Assembly: GCA_016745315.1 (NCBI GenBank)
Contig: CP066886.1
Span: forward strand, 1,147,501-1,211,500
Reading direction: 5' to 3'
Origin: Arthrospira sp. PCC 9108
Lineage (GTDB): Bacteria > Cyanobacteriota > Cyanobacteriia > Cyanobacteriales > Microcoleaceae
DNA length: 64,000 nucleotides
Positions 1 to 9,213 of this stretch are shown one piece after another. The position numbers were made by a program, and so were the translations under genes. The notes beneath the pieces were generated by a model, which was given only the letters and a program-made list of their open reading frames with translations, did no database searches and was not told where the DNA came from. The stretch's first letter is position 1. Every line of letters starts with the position of its first letter.

Positions 1-9
1 ATATGCAGA

Positions 10-40
10 CACCCCCTACAGTCAGAAACCATAGGGGGCC
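10..40 (-). terminator. CCCCCTA/TAGGGGG hairpin at left end of E1
   Basis: A CCCCCTA arm and a TAGGGGG arm enclose a loop of about 14 bases. Read on the minus strand, it lies directly downstream of the leftward gene arm. The same hairpin occurs at 11667-11697 and 30049-30077, so it is a conserved terminal element and probably ends the outward transcripts. The T-run lies about 8 bases beyond the stem, so it is not a textbook terminator. Confidence 0.5.
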
Positions 41-69
41 ATTTAAGTTATTGGGGTAGCTGTTAGGTG

Positions 70-324
70 TTAGGGCTTACGCCAACCATCATCATCAATA
101 TCATCTCTGTTGATTGGGAGATGGGGTGATTGCTTTTTATCTTCTAACTGTTTTTTACCAACTATCTGATCTAACTAATTTTTCAAAAACTCAAACAATA
201 TGTCTAACTTTTTATTGTTTAAATCTAGTTTAGACTCAATTATTTTATTGCCTCTCAATGAATAAATGCCAAAATAAATAATAACAATTACCACTAATGC
301 AACCTCTAGTATTATTATACTCAT
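70..324 (-). pseudogene. L5 (E1 copy): small one-helix membrane protein, amber stop
   Basis: The 85 codons match the length of the intact E2 copy at 30115-30369. A hydrophobic segment occupies residues 2-25, followed by a polar tail ending DDDGWRKP in both copies. An in-frame TAG at 175-177 interrupts the E1 copy. The start ATG at 324 overlaps the stop of L4 (ATGA), as in E2. One N-terminal helix and a charged tail would suit a holin or virion-membrane protein, but that is only a guess. Confidence 0.6.
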
Positions 325-677
325 TGCATTAATCTCCAAAAATAAAGGGTAAACCATTTAATCCTCTCCCAGGGTTCAAATATTGCGTAAAAATTCCTAT
401 ATAGTGGTGATTCAATTATTTGATATTCATTTAGCCAAATAGTTTCACGTTTAACCATCATATTCTGCTTAACACCATTGTATGTGTAAAATTTTAACCA
501 TCCTGCCATTTTCCAATAAATAGAAACCTGGTCTGCATCAAATAATATCCTCACAAATTTGCTACCTGATATATCTGGCAATCGTTTACTTCCGTGTGCT
601 GTATCATCCTCTTTGATAAAGTATTGGTTGTAAGCTAAAAACCAATTAGTTTCAGATATATCATATTTGTTAGACAT
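321..677 (-). CDS. L4: small protein of unknown function (118 aa)
   Basis: This is an intact reading frame whose E2 homologue (30370-30722) is frameshifted. The C-terminal half is strongly conserved between the copies and rich in aromatic residues (WKMAGWLKFYTY, the WLNEYQIIESP stretch, IKWFTL). It has no transmembrane helix or known motif that I recognise. It sits between the fibre gene and the small membrane protein and is translationally coupled to the latter. A fibre-attachment, chaperone or lysis-accessory role is possible from position only. Confidence 0.65.
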   Translation of the reverse strand: MSNKYDISETNWFLAYNQYFIKEDDTAHGSKRLPDISGSKFVRILFDADQVSIYWKMAGWLKFYTYNGVKQNMMVKRETIWLNEYQIIESPLYRNFYAIFEPWERIKWFTLYFWRLMQ

Positions 678-1923
678 TATCTCACCTGTTTGATTACATT
701 ATCGTTATCCGTGTCACACCATAAATCACCTACACTTAAACCTGTAGGGCTTGTCGGTAAATTACTGATATTACCATTTGTAGATGCTATGGGTTTACCT
801 AGTGGGTCTAATTTTTGAGATAATTCTTGAATCCCTGCTACTAATAATGGAACTAATTGATAATAACTAATAGTTAGATAATCTATCATTTATTATCGAG
901 TTCAGGCTCATTTGTGTGGTCGTTTTTAACCACTTCAACTGCATCCGGTTAGTGCTCTTGAACTTCTTGTGCGATTAAACATATTTTAGTTTATTGTGTA
1001 GAAAATCCATTGCTGCTAACTCATTATATTTAAATTTAATTACATTTAATTTTTTTAAGTAAATTCAAGCTTATTAATACTCTCATTAAAAACTGTTTTA
1101 AACCTAATATAATAAGCGCCTTTAACATGATCTCCACTCTCGTTAATAAAAGATACATTTGTGCCTCCTACTCTAAATCTAGTATGTACTCCAGATGATC
1201 AAAGAGTTGAGCTCTTTATAAAATATGTCTGCCCGTTATATAATTGTATTGAATATCTATTGTCAGGAGCACCTCGCCAAACACCGCTTTGATGAAAATT
1301 AAGACCATGATATATAAATACTCTAGGATTATCACCTGCTTCTCATTGCATAGAATAATTCCCCTGATGAGAAAACGCACAGCTATTACTTCCAACTCTA
1401 CTATTTAGTACTAAAGCCGAACTAGCAGTAGGGCCTATCCGGCGTATATTAAACCCCCTCCAAACATTAAAATCAATAAGCATATTTCCATCAGGAAAAC
1501 TTTCATTATTTGAAAAAGTTACTGGATTATTTGTTATGTTAAATGTTTTAATTCCTGTTAAAGTTTGATTTCCTGTATTTCTTACTACAGTTGAATCTAC
1601 ATTAATTGTTCTATTAGCTGCTAATGTTCCTCCTCCTGATAAACCATCTCCTGCGGTTAATGTAATGTTTGAATGTGTATGCTCTGATGGAGTAAACGTT
1701 GTCGGTTTACTTGTAACTTCAGACCAAGTAGCCACCTTGTTGCGGTAGCAGGCGCACTACTGATGTCGCCCCATATATGACCGTGACCGGATGGCGCGAA
1801 ATTAGTATTTGAGTCAATAACTGCTTGTATCCGTTCATTAGTTAAATACAGATTAACTTCACCTTCTGGCAAGTCATCGGTTGATTGCCCAAATTTACTA
1901 GAGTAAATGTTGAAATTAGTCAT
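677..1923 (-). pseudogene. L3 (E1 copy): receptor-binding fibre with S74-type chaperone end, broken
   Basis: The first 40 residues (start at 1923) are the same as in the E2 fibre, including the DLPEGEVNLYLTNERIQAV stretch. The body then differs completely: a GHGHIWGDIS/HTHSN and GDGLSGGGTLAANRTINVD segment typical of phage tail fibres. Near the end come IAQEVQEH, PDAVEVVKND and YYQLVPLLVAGIQELSQKL, the signature of the Peptidase_S74 intramolecular chaperone that trims fibre trimers. A frameshift near 1735 and stops near 1340, 1200, 950 and 890 break it. The role would be host attachment at the virion surface. Confidence 0.7.
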
Positions 1924-1964
1924 AATAAAGATTCCTAAAAAAAGGGGGATTATCCCCCAACTAT

Positions 1965-2315
1965 TTAATCTACAGTGACCAGCTCAACCAAGGTCACTGA
2001 AATATCAGCAACTGATTCGGCAATAGCTTGTAGTTTACTAGCGCCAATAGTGAGCATAACAGTATCACCCGGCTTCACAGAAAATGCGGCATTAGCTACA
2101 GTATTTTTTGTGGGGTCTAAGATTAAATGAACGGGTACATTAGACCGATTTTTGATAAATACATTACGCCCGTTTGTGTTAGCATTTACTGCCACTAATT
2201 CGGCAACTGTATTAGCCGTTAAACTAATAGCGGTTGTAACGGGAGTACCCGGTATCTTAGCAGTAATATTGAGAGTGTCTAAATTTAGAGCGCTACTATA
2301 AACTGAAAAACTCAT
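1965..2315 (-). CDS. L2 (E1 copy): small virion-like beta protein (116 aa)
   Basis: The frame is intact. I placed the start at the ATG at 2315 rather than the upstream one because GGAGGT lies about 9 bases before it and the E2 homologue starts with the same MSFSVYSS. The core contains VFIKNRSNVPVHLIL and FSVKPGDTVMLTIGASKLQAI, a pattern common in small beta-sandwich phage virion proteins, in which a constant part precedes a terminal self-assembly strand. The function is inferred as a minor structural or fibre-linked protein. It lies between L1 and the fibre gene on the leftward transcript. Confidence 0.6.
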   Translation of the reverse strand: MSFSVYSSALNLDTLNITAKIPGTPVTTAISLTANTVAELVAVNANTNGRNVFIKNRSNVPVHLILDPTKNTVANAAFSVKPGDTVMLTIGASKLQAIAESVADISVTLVELVTVD

Positions 2316-2351
2316 AATCACCTACCTCCTAAATAATTCCATTGTAGCCGG

Positions 2352-2910
2352 TTAGTAAGTGATTGTCTGCTCTAACCCGACAATCTGCGAAACACTATCC
2401 TCTGTTATCCCGTAGATACTAGCAGTAGATTTTAACTCGTCATCCCACGCAGTGTTAGGCGGTAGCCATAAACATTGACCTGGTATGCAATTGCTGATGT
2501 GTCCATGACTAAACCAAACCCCAACGCCGTGTTCTGTAGGTGTAAGCGATATCTGTAAGTATTGGTGGCGCGGATAAGTGTAGGGGTATTACCTACGGAA
2601 ATACCAAAATTTTCGGGTTGAGTTAATGATGGTGTTTTGGGTAAGGTATCAAGTTGGTATTCTGCCATACCAAAAATATTAATTTAATCCTTATTGTGCA
2701 ATTGATTTAAACATCTAGCTTTTCATACAGAATGTGAATCTATAGCTAATCCTTATGTCTGATTGGTAATCAATTCGATTAATAAATTTTCGGTATAGAT
2801 TCCCCCATAATAAGGGAGTTTTATGATACCTACATTTAACCCGTTTTCTGTTGCTAGGTTCCCATAAAATATCTGTAAGTCTATAGAACCTTGTAACACA
2901 TCTTGTTTCT
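2352..2910 (-). pseudogene. L1 (E1 copy): truncated and frameshifted virion-like protein
   Basis: This matches the C-terminal part of the E2 protein at 32587-33380 (PENFGISVGNTPTLIRATN, then WDDELKSTASIYGITEDSV). It carries at least one frameshift near 2440 and one near 2670. The N-terminal part is gone: similarity to E2 stops near 2910, where the sequence jumps to the middle of R2. The start codon and promoter are therefore missing, and the gene is dead. Confidence 0.65.
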
Positions 2911-3606
2911 TAAACGAATAAACACATTGCCAGAATGGCTAATGTACAGATTTGACATCGATGATGAAAGATGGGGTGAATTTGAAGTTAAAGTAGAGAT
3001 TGATGATGTCAATCTAATGATAAAAGCAGAAGAAAAAGCCGAAATAAAATTACCTAACTTAGCTGAATCAATTGCTGAAATATTTGGTATGGTAATGGAA
3101 ATTTCTATCTCTCATCAGGTTACAGAAAACGCTGTTTTAACGGCGTTATATGAAGCAGGTTTGGCTCACGCGGCAGCCTTTAAAGCTGGTAGTGAAGTAT
3201 CTAAAATAATTGATTATTTAGAATTTGCTACTGAGAAAAAATACGCAAAAATTAAAACAGCCTTTACTCCAGAAGCTGATAATTTTGAGGAACTACTAGA
3301 ACCCAATAAAAGCCAGGTTAAGATTACCAACCAGAAGGATGCGAAAGAAACATGACAAACAACATTAAATCAAATTAAAGAAATATTTGCTTACGTGCTC
3401 AAGGTACTTTACAGGTGAACAGTAATGACCCAGCCAAAGACATATTAGCCGATTTAACGCGGTTATATGATTCAATGAAAAAACAAGACGATATCAGAGA
3501 ACAGGAAACCAAAAAAGTACAAGAATTATTGAAAAAAGACTTTCCTGATATCAAGATAGAAACCGAATTGATTGACGGCGATAACCCACTAAGAGGGACT
3601 TTGTAA
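2910..3606 (+). pseudogene. R2 (E1 copy): N-terminally deleted coiled-coil-rich protein
   Basis: Homologous to E2 R2 (34450-35267) from LPEWLMYRFDIDDERWGEF onward. The first 40 or so codons are lost in the deletion ending near 2910. A TGA occurs at 3353-3355 where E2 reads a sense codon, and a short deletion near 3390 changes frame. The end (TELIDGDNPLR) and the TAATG overlap with R3 are retained. The E1 reading GATGGGGTGAATTT here shows where E2 lost one G. Confidence 0.65.
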
Positions 3607-5260
3607 TGGTTGCCAGAAGTGCAAGAATGCTAAGGAGTACTCGTAGCTTGTCTAGCCGTCAAACCCGTAGCAGTATAGGTAGGAATGGCGTTAGACAAGT
3701 TAATTTAGCCCAGAGAACATCTACGGGTTGGTTTGGCACATTATGGGCAAAAGTTTTGGAGGTTGGCTATGGGAAGGAATTACTAAGTTTTTATCTAACT
3801 TTAGCTTTGAGAAAGTAGCGACATTTATTACCTCTAATTGGGACAGCTTTTGGAATTTTAATTGGAATATTAGCGATAGTGATATTGATAGAAACATCCA
3901 AAATATTGCCGGACAATTTATAACCACCACGGCTGGGTTTTTAGGTAATATGGCTGGGAAATTAGTATGTGGTGTTTTACCAGTAGCAGGTCTTGCATTT
4001 CTCAATAAAGCGGCCGCTATGCATGTAGCATTAAGCAAGGGGCATGAAATGCTTATGGAAGTATCTACAGCTGTCGGTTCATACGTTAAACAGTCATTTA
4101 ACATGGCTATGAAAGCAATAGCATGGACGTTATTTAAACACGGTAGACGGGTTGTTAAAATGTTTTTAGATAAAAGTCCTTCAACACTTGCAACGGCTAT
4201 TGTTTCAATGGTTACTGCTGGTAAAGGAACGATTGAAAAGTGGGGTGACGAAAAAGGTGAAGAATGGAGTTTCGGTAAACAGAGAAGGGAAGCTAGGGAG
4301 AAATTACCAGAAAGCTATGACGGAAATATTAACACTATTTGGAACCAAGACAGTTCCGAGGAATTCGGGGATGAGTTTAGCGAGAACTGTAAAGAGGCTA
4401 TTGTGTTAGTCGCTCAAGGTTTAGATGAATATATGGCATTACAAAGAATAGAAGAAAATAGACAACAACAATTAGTTAACGCGGTTATAGAAAACAATGG
4501 ATAAAGATTTAGACTAGTGTCAAGCCTGCGTAATTTACCGGAAAACGTAACTAATGCTTGGGCTCAAACTGAAATACTAGGAAATAGAGATATAGGGCAA
4601 TTTGTAGGGTCAGGTGATTTTCCGGAAATCAGTACGTCAGCTAATCTTAAAATACAGTTAACTTTGGTTTTGTACAACTACGAAAAACCTCCATATTGGA
4701 CTAAAAATAGGCAGTCAACACTGCAAAAAACTCAAATAGAGTTACCGTCGGTTAGTAGGGATAAAATTACATGAGATAGGTTACAAAGGATATTTACTCA
4801 ACCCAGTCAGCATTTACTAAAGAAAATATTAAAGTTAATTGCACTATAAATAATGGTAGAAAGTTTGCGTGTTTTTATTAATGAATTTAGTAAGAATGAG
4901 GCAGAAAATATCTGTAAACAATTAGTTGATTTAACTGACGCTAAAATCGTGTATCCTATTACCTTCGAGGAAAGGAAAGGTTTTGGCGGTAGGGAAAATG
5001 CGAAAAGAATCAAAGAGAGCAAAATGTATATCAGTGAAGTGAAAATACTTAACTGGGAATTAATTGATAAATTTGAACAAGCTAAAATCGACTTAGGTGA
5101 AAGTAGTGCCTTGGCGATGTATCAAGACCCTAGAAAAACCCAAGTCAAAATTCCTCTACATTTCCAGAGAAAACCTAGTTGGGTTGATAATGCCATACGG
5201 AAAGCTACGAGGACATCGTTAGAGTTAAAAACTGGAAATCAACCCCCAACTACAACCTAA
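3606..5260 (+). pseudogene. R3 (E1 copy): large basic/amphipathic protein, frameshifted
   Basis: Homologue of the intact 565-aa E2 protein at 35267-36964, in at least four frames (3606-3818, 3728-4504, 4517-4774, 4853-5260). The Arg/Ser-rich N-terminus and the hydrophobic middle (FLGNMAGKLVCGVLPVAGL) are recognisable. A short deletion near 3740 and stops near 4502 and 4773 break it. It begins at the TAATG overlap with R2, as in E2. Confidence 0.7.
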
Positions 5261-5391
5261 TCATTGAGTCATATCAGTCACTAACTATCATCCACGATGA
5301 AAGAGATTACGAACATACTTAGACATGGTTAAACTGGTAGTTAGCGTAATGTTGGTATTGGTAGCGTACCGTCGCGTTTAACTCAAAAGCT

Positions 5392-5407
5392 GCTACATAT
5401 ATGTAGC
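5392..5407. promoter_or_regulatory. 16-bp perfect palindrome between R3 and R4 (E1)
   Basis: GCTACATATATGTAGC is a perfect palindrome. The identical 16 bases occur at the equivalent place in E2 (36986-37001), although the surrounding intergenic DNA has diverged. Conservation suggests an operator, an RNA-processing hairpin or a terminator stem. No T-run follows it, so a terminator is the least likely. Confidence 0.5.
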
Positions 5408-5488
5408 TTCTGTTGAAAGAACCATAGCAGCCACAATCAGCAAATACACTGCTATAGTCTAGGTATTGAATAAAATCAAGGTGAGATT

Positions 5489-5734
5489 ATAGCTACTAAG
5501 AAAACGCTAGGTGCTGCGACACTGGAAAACCAATTACTTGAAATTATTGAGCCAACCCAACGAATGCAATCGACTGCAAGTAATAATCCTGATGGTGCAA
5601 CCGTAGTCACTGCTTATACCCGAAATATGGCTACAGGTCTCGTAACTGTTTCATTGTCAATTCCAACAGACGATGTTTTAGACCCTACTGACGGCAGTAT
5701 TGATGTAATAGCTACAGAGCTATTTGTTGATTAA
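5489..5734 (+). pseudogene. R4 (E1 copy): ~81-aa protein lacking its start codon
   Basis: The frame is open for 82 codons and matches E2 R4 (37083-37327), with shared VVTAYTRNMATG and VSLSIPTDDV. The codon aligned with the E2 ATG is ATA here. The AGGTGAGATT ribosome-binding context is retained. No nearby in-frame ATG precedes the conserved part, so the copy is probably untranslated. It is a possible small coat or scaffold protein by position, before R5. Confidence 0.5.
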
Positions 5735-5807
5735 TAGATATCGGGTAGGCACTAATATCATCGTTTTACCTACCCTGACTTAAATCATGTAGAACAAGAG
5801 AGTTATT

Positions 5808-6454
5808 ATGCCTTTAAGCGACGCATTTAACAGAGACAAAGAAGACTGGGTAGAAAAGTTAGCCACAGCCAAAGGCTCACATTTAGGTCGTAGTCTAGTA
5901 GTTGAAGTTCCAGTAGATGCAACTTCAAAAATAGGCGTACCTATGCCTATGCTTTGACTCCACGTTTTAAGTGGAGGGTCAGTATCTAATGAACCAACGG
6001 CCGTCAGGAACTTAACCATTTGGACACCACCTGTTAGGAATACTTCCACGCCTAATACTAACAGACGTAATATCATAAAAGGCAGTCGGGTAAGAGCATA
6101 CAAGAAGGCTGAATACACTCGTTTCTTTGTTGAGGCCCGGTTAATCCTGGCTATTGGCGTAAATACACCCAAACACGGGTAGGCGAAAAAATACTGAGAT
6201 TTATCAGTATTAAAGCACCTCCTATCGTTTCTGTTAGTGGCTTGTTATATGTATTTGCTCACTATTTTACTATCAAGCCAGCATCATTAAGAACCTATAA
6301 CAGTATGTTCAGAATTCCTAGCAGCGATGGGCTGGCCCTAGCTAACCTGGGTGAATTAACTGTTGAGAGAAGTGAAGCACCAAACCAAGTACAGGGTGAT
6401 CTTCCTGCTAATGCTCCTGTTAAGTCACCTGGCAGTAAGAGTAAGAAAAAATAA
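5808..6454 (+). pseudogene. R5 (E1 copy): ~213-aa candidate coat-like protein, broken
   Basis: Starts MPLSDAFNRDKEDWVEKLA and aligns throughout with E2 R5 (37408-38049). An in-frame TGA falls near 5956, and a frameshift lies near 6150 before the conserved YVFAHYF / IRTYNSMFRIP-type end. The tail is Lys/Ser-rich (KSKKK). The product is not recognisable as any known capsid family. It is considered coat-like only because of its size, its position after R3/R4 and the terminator that follows. Confidence 0.55.
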
Positions 6455-6481
6455 ACCGCCAAAAAGTAGACAAAGAGAATT

Positions 6482-6512
6482 GACCACTATATAAAAAAAT
6501 AGTGGTCTTTTG
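6482..6512 (+). terminator. Rho-independent terminator after R5 (E1)
   Basis: GACCACTAT and ATAGTGGTC form a 9-bp stem around an A-rich loop, followed by TTTTGTTT. It closes the R1-R5 transcript. E2 has a different but equivalent hairpin at 38075-38111, so the late and early blocks of the right arm are separate transcripts. Confidence 0.75.
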
Positions 6513-6739
6513 TTTGAGTTGTATGTGGCGATAATTTAAACATTTCACAATTATGGTATAAAGTCAATAATTCTTTTATTTTTTGGGCTTATATATTTCT
6601 GATTTATTTATAAGTATTAATTAGGTTAAAAATAATAATCATAAACAACCAAAAATATCAAAAACAGTGATTTCCAACTCAATAACTCAATCGTATTTTT
6701 TAAAAATGATTTTGTCAATGAGTTGAAAATAACTGACAG
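6513..6739. promoter_or_regulatory. AT-rich intergenic region upstream of R6 (E1)
   Basis: About 230 bases without a gene, very AT-rich. CAACTCA near 6675 and TGAGTTG near 6718 form inverted arms flanking a TTTTTTAAAAA stretch just before the R6 start. This is the likely promoter/operator for the replication-side block R6-R15. The corresponding region in E2 is 38112-38242. Confidence 0.4.
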
Positions 6740-7225
6740 ATGCGTAAAAACCAAAATACATTAGTAGACCAAAATACCGCTATTTACCAGATTGACAAAG
6801 ACAGCGTAAAAACCAAGGATACACATGGACTCTCACCTAGTGAATATCTGGCAATCTTAAAAAGGTTCAGCAACTTTGCCGGATTTCTTGACCAAGTAGT
6901 TCCTTATCTGCCATATCCCAAAACATCACCTATCTACACATTAAAAGAAAAGTTAGTGTTTGCATCTGTAACGGACGAAAAGGACTTTAATCTGGAATTA
7001 ACCTACTCTGAGATTATCGCGTTAAAGAATAGCATTAAAGCTATTCTAACTCTGATTAAACTTGGTGGTGGTGTCAAGATGCCACGTAAAGTTTCTGGTG
7101 CTATTGCTGACGATATCGCTGCCTTGGAGGGTCACTTTTTTAATCTCTCCGATAATCATGTTGGGCCGGATATCCCTGAGTTATCAACCGACCCTGACCC
7201 ATTTTCAGTCTGGCTTCAGGGTTAA
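6740..7225 (+). CDS. R6 (E1 copy): unknown protein (161 aa), intact
   Basis: Intact and collinear with E2 R6 (38243-38707). Shared stretches include LVPYLPYPKTS-like, LTYSEI and KLPRKVxGAI.DDI.ALE. It is alpha-helical in character and ends in an acidic tail (DPDPFSVW). It is the first gene of the downstream block, after a terminator and an AT-rich promoter region, which is where a regulator or replication initiator might sit; no DNA-binding motif is evident. The function is unknown. Confidence 0.7.
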   Translation: MRKNQNTLVDQNTAIYQIDKDSVKTKDTHGLSPSEYLAILKRFSNFAGFLDQVVPYLPYPKTSPIYTLKEKLVFASVTDEKDFNLELTYSEIIALKNSIKAILTLIKLGGGVKMPRKVSGAIADDIAALEGHFFNLSDNHVGPDIPELSTDPDPFSVWLQG

Positions 7226-7319
7226 TCCCTAACAGTCTAATTACAGCAGTCTAATTGGGAAATAGAAAAGGCTACCCGTAAAAAGGTAGCCAATACACCA
7301 AACATCGAGGACTATCACC

Positions 7320-7644
7320 ATGATATCAAAGCACTGGAAAGAAGTGCGGTTAAATCTCAGGAATATTAAACTTGACCCGTTGATGTATATGGGAATGTCG
7401 TTTGCTATAAAGGTTCCTAACTATGCAGGAAGAGGAAAACTTCAATGGCAATTAACAGCCGTTAAATTTTACCATGAATTTCTGGCTTATTATGTGGGAA
7501 AAATGATGAAAAAAATTAATCCCATTACGCCCAGATAAAATTGAGGAAATTCTCAATAAAGCACTTGAATATTGCCGGGAAGAATGGAGGATTTATCAAG
7601 CTGAATCTGGTGGCGATAAAGAGGAGGTAAATAATGATGATTAA
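7320..7644 (+). pseudogene. R7 (E1 copy): ~107-aa unknown protein, frameshifted
   Basis: Begins MISKHWKEVRLNLRNIKLDPLM, nearly the same as E2 R7 (38806). A frameshift near 7530 moves the conserved helical end (EEILNKALEYCREEWRIYQ) to another frame, which ends at 7644 and overlaps the start of R8. The E2 copy is also frameshifted but at a different place. The function is unknown. Confidence 0.55.
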
Positions 7645-8017
7645 CAAGTATCACGCCAAAGGACAATATGATGAGGGGCATTACTTTGCATCAACGCTAG
7701 AGAGCAAGGTGTATCACCTACTCAAAAAGTATGATGACAACCTATCAATACACCCCCGATTAACTTTGGTTGATCACTGTAATGATTGGAAGTCAATTAC
7801 ATGGAAGCCAGACTTTTATAGTCCAGTTTTCAACCAATACATCGAAGTAAAGGGAACGCTAACAACCGAGTTTAAACTCAAGATGCAATTGCTTAATTAC
7901 CTTAATCCCGGAATGATTGAAGATATTTGGTTTGTCACTCGGAACAGGTCTTATCGTTGGCCAGGTATTTATTTAATGAATATCGATGAGTTCCAACGAC
8001 ATCTGAAAGCACAATAA
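7634..8017 (+). CDS. R8 (E1 copy): PD-(D/E)XK nuclease, DUF1064-like (127 aa)
   Basis: The N-terminus NKYHAKGQYDEGHYFAS and the following ES.VY helix match the DUF1064 / phage resolvase-like family. The nuclease core is visible: Glu in TLESKVYHLL, Asp in WKPDFYSP, and the ExK of YIEVKGTLT. Such phage enzymes act as metal-dependent endonucleases that resolve or trim branched DNA in the cytoplasm. A strong GAGGAGG site precedes the ATG pair at 7634. This copy is intact, whereas E2 has a TAG at the Tyr of PDFYSP. The resolvase role would suit an element with palindromic ends. Confidence 0.75.
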   Translation: MMINKYHAKGQYDEGHYFASTLESKVYHLLKKYDDNLSIHPRLTLVDHCNDWKSITWKPDFYSPVFNQYIEVKGTLTTEFKLKMQLLNYLNPGMIEDIWFVTRNRSYRWPGIYLMNIDEFQRHLKAQ

Positions 8018-8043
8018 TTTAAGTTAATAGGAGAACAGCAACC

Positions 8044-8385
8044 GTGATAAATCTACACTATAAAGGCATATTTAGCCTCAATGGTGAACTTGTGCAAAGC
8101 CATTATAACCCCCATAAATTTGACCAAAATACAATCATTGTGGCTTATCAAGTCTTGACACATATTGAGGAACACAAAACACCTGAAGTCAAGAATATTA
8201 CCTATCAGGTAATGGGTAGTTACAGACCACGTGGTGATTATCAAGGCTCTGCAATTATTAAGCTAACTAAACAATCACAGTTTAGAGTTCAGCTATCCGG
8301 TAAGGTAATCCAATGTTTTGGTATGGTTGTCGCCAAATTGCAGCCAGAATCAAATCACCTAACACAATCAACAATCAACAATTAA
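8044..8385 (+). CDS. R9 (E1 copy): unknown protein (113 aa)
   Basis: Starts with GTG in a good context (AGGAGAACAGCAACC upstream), and the E2 homologue starts with ATG at the same place. Conserved segments are LHYKGIFSLNGEL, YNPH.F and the GSYRPRGDYQG stretch, suggesting a compact beta-rich fold. No known family recognised. It lies between the nuclease and R10 on the R6-R15 transcript. Confidence 0.6.
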   Translation: MINLHYKGIFSLNGELVQSHYNPHKFDQNTIIVAYQVLTHIEEHKTPEVKNITYQVMGSYRPRGDYQGSAIIKLTKQSQFRVQLSGKVIQCFGMVVAKLQPESNHLTQSTINN

Positions 8386-8401
8386 CTAAGGAAGAGTAAT
8401 C

Positions 8402-9138
8402 ATGAGTATTGGATATTACGGTAAAAGAGATGACGATAAATTCGCGTTTTGTAGTGCAGTTAAATCTGGAGAATCAGGCACATTCCTGGAAATTACTAGC
8501 GCTATGTTTCTCGTACAGCAACCTCACCTATGGCTCGTTGGTGTCGGATTAAGCGGTGATTTTCAGAACTTTAATGACAGAAGCTGGAAATTTGAGGAAC
8601 AATTAATTGCTGTACGTTTCTGCATTGAAGAATATTCAAGCGAGTATCAAGGGAAAAACGGAAGTACAAGCCAACCTCAGTAGAATTAGCACTACTTCAC
8701 CTAGTCGAAGGTGACAAGCTGCTAACTAACGGCACGATGATGTTTACCGGAACTGTAAATCTAGGACAATCAGCCACACGGGTAGCCGAGCGACTCCTTG
8801 AATTAGATAATACCACTGATTCAAATGATTTTGATTCAGCCAAGAATAAGCACGATTTAGCGGAATTTATTCTTGAATACAGTACAGCGTTAGATACCTT
8901 TGAATCTACTATTTCTGGCTACACTCTACAAGAAGCCATTGATTTTGTTGAGTTAAAGTCTGGCAAAAAAAATGGTGGCTTTGGTGGTAAACCCAAATCC
9001 AAAACCTGGGAATAACGAGTATATTTTACTGCTAAAATCCTTGACTATGAACATGATTTTGACAGCTTATACAACAAGGTTCAAAAATTAGACCCTGATA
9101 CCCTAATCGCGTTAATTGAGCTGATGAAACTCAGCTAA
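8402..9138 (+). pseudogene. R10 (E1 copy): ~238-aa unknown protein, broken
   Basis: Begins MSIGYYGKRDDDKFAFCSAVK after an AGGAAGAG site. A frameshift near 8680 and a TAA at 9013 split it, and the end (HDFDSLYNKVQKLDP, ALIELMKL) is in yet another register. E2 R10 (39873-40589) carries two in-frame TAA codons at other positions, so the original protein can be reconstructed from the two copies. The PHLWL.G.G.SGDF.NFNDR core is conserved; resemblance to phage single-strand-binding or recombination proteins cannot be judged by eye. Confidence 0.55.
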
Positions 9139-9213
9139 TTAACATAAAATATCCCCCCAATATTGGCGGGATAACTACCAGACAGCAAGCCAACACACTA
9201 AGAGGTTACTACC

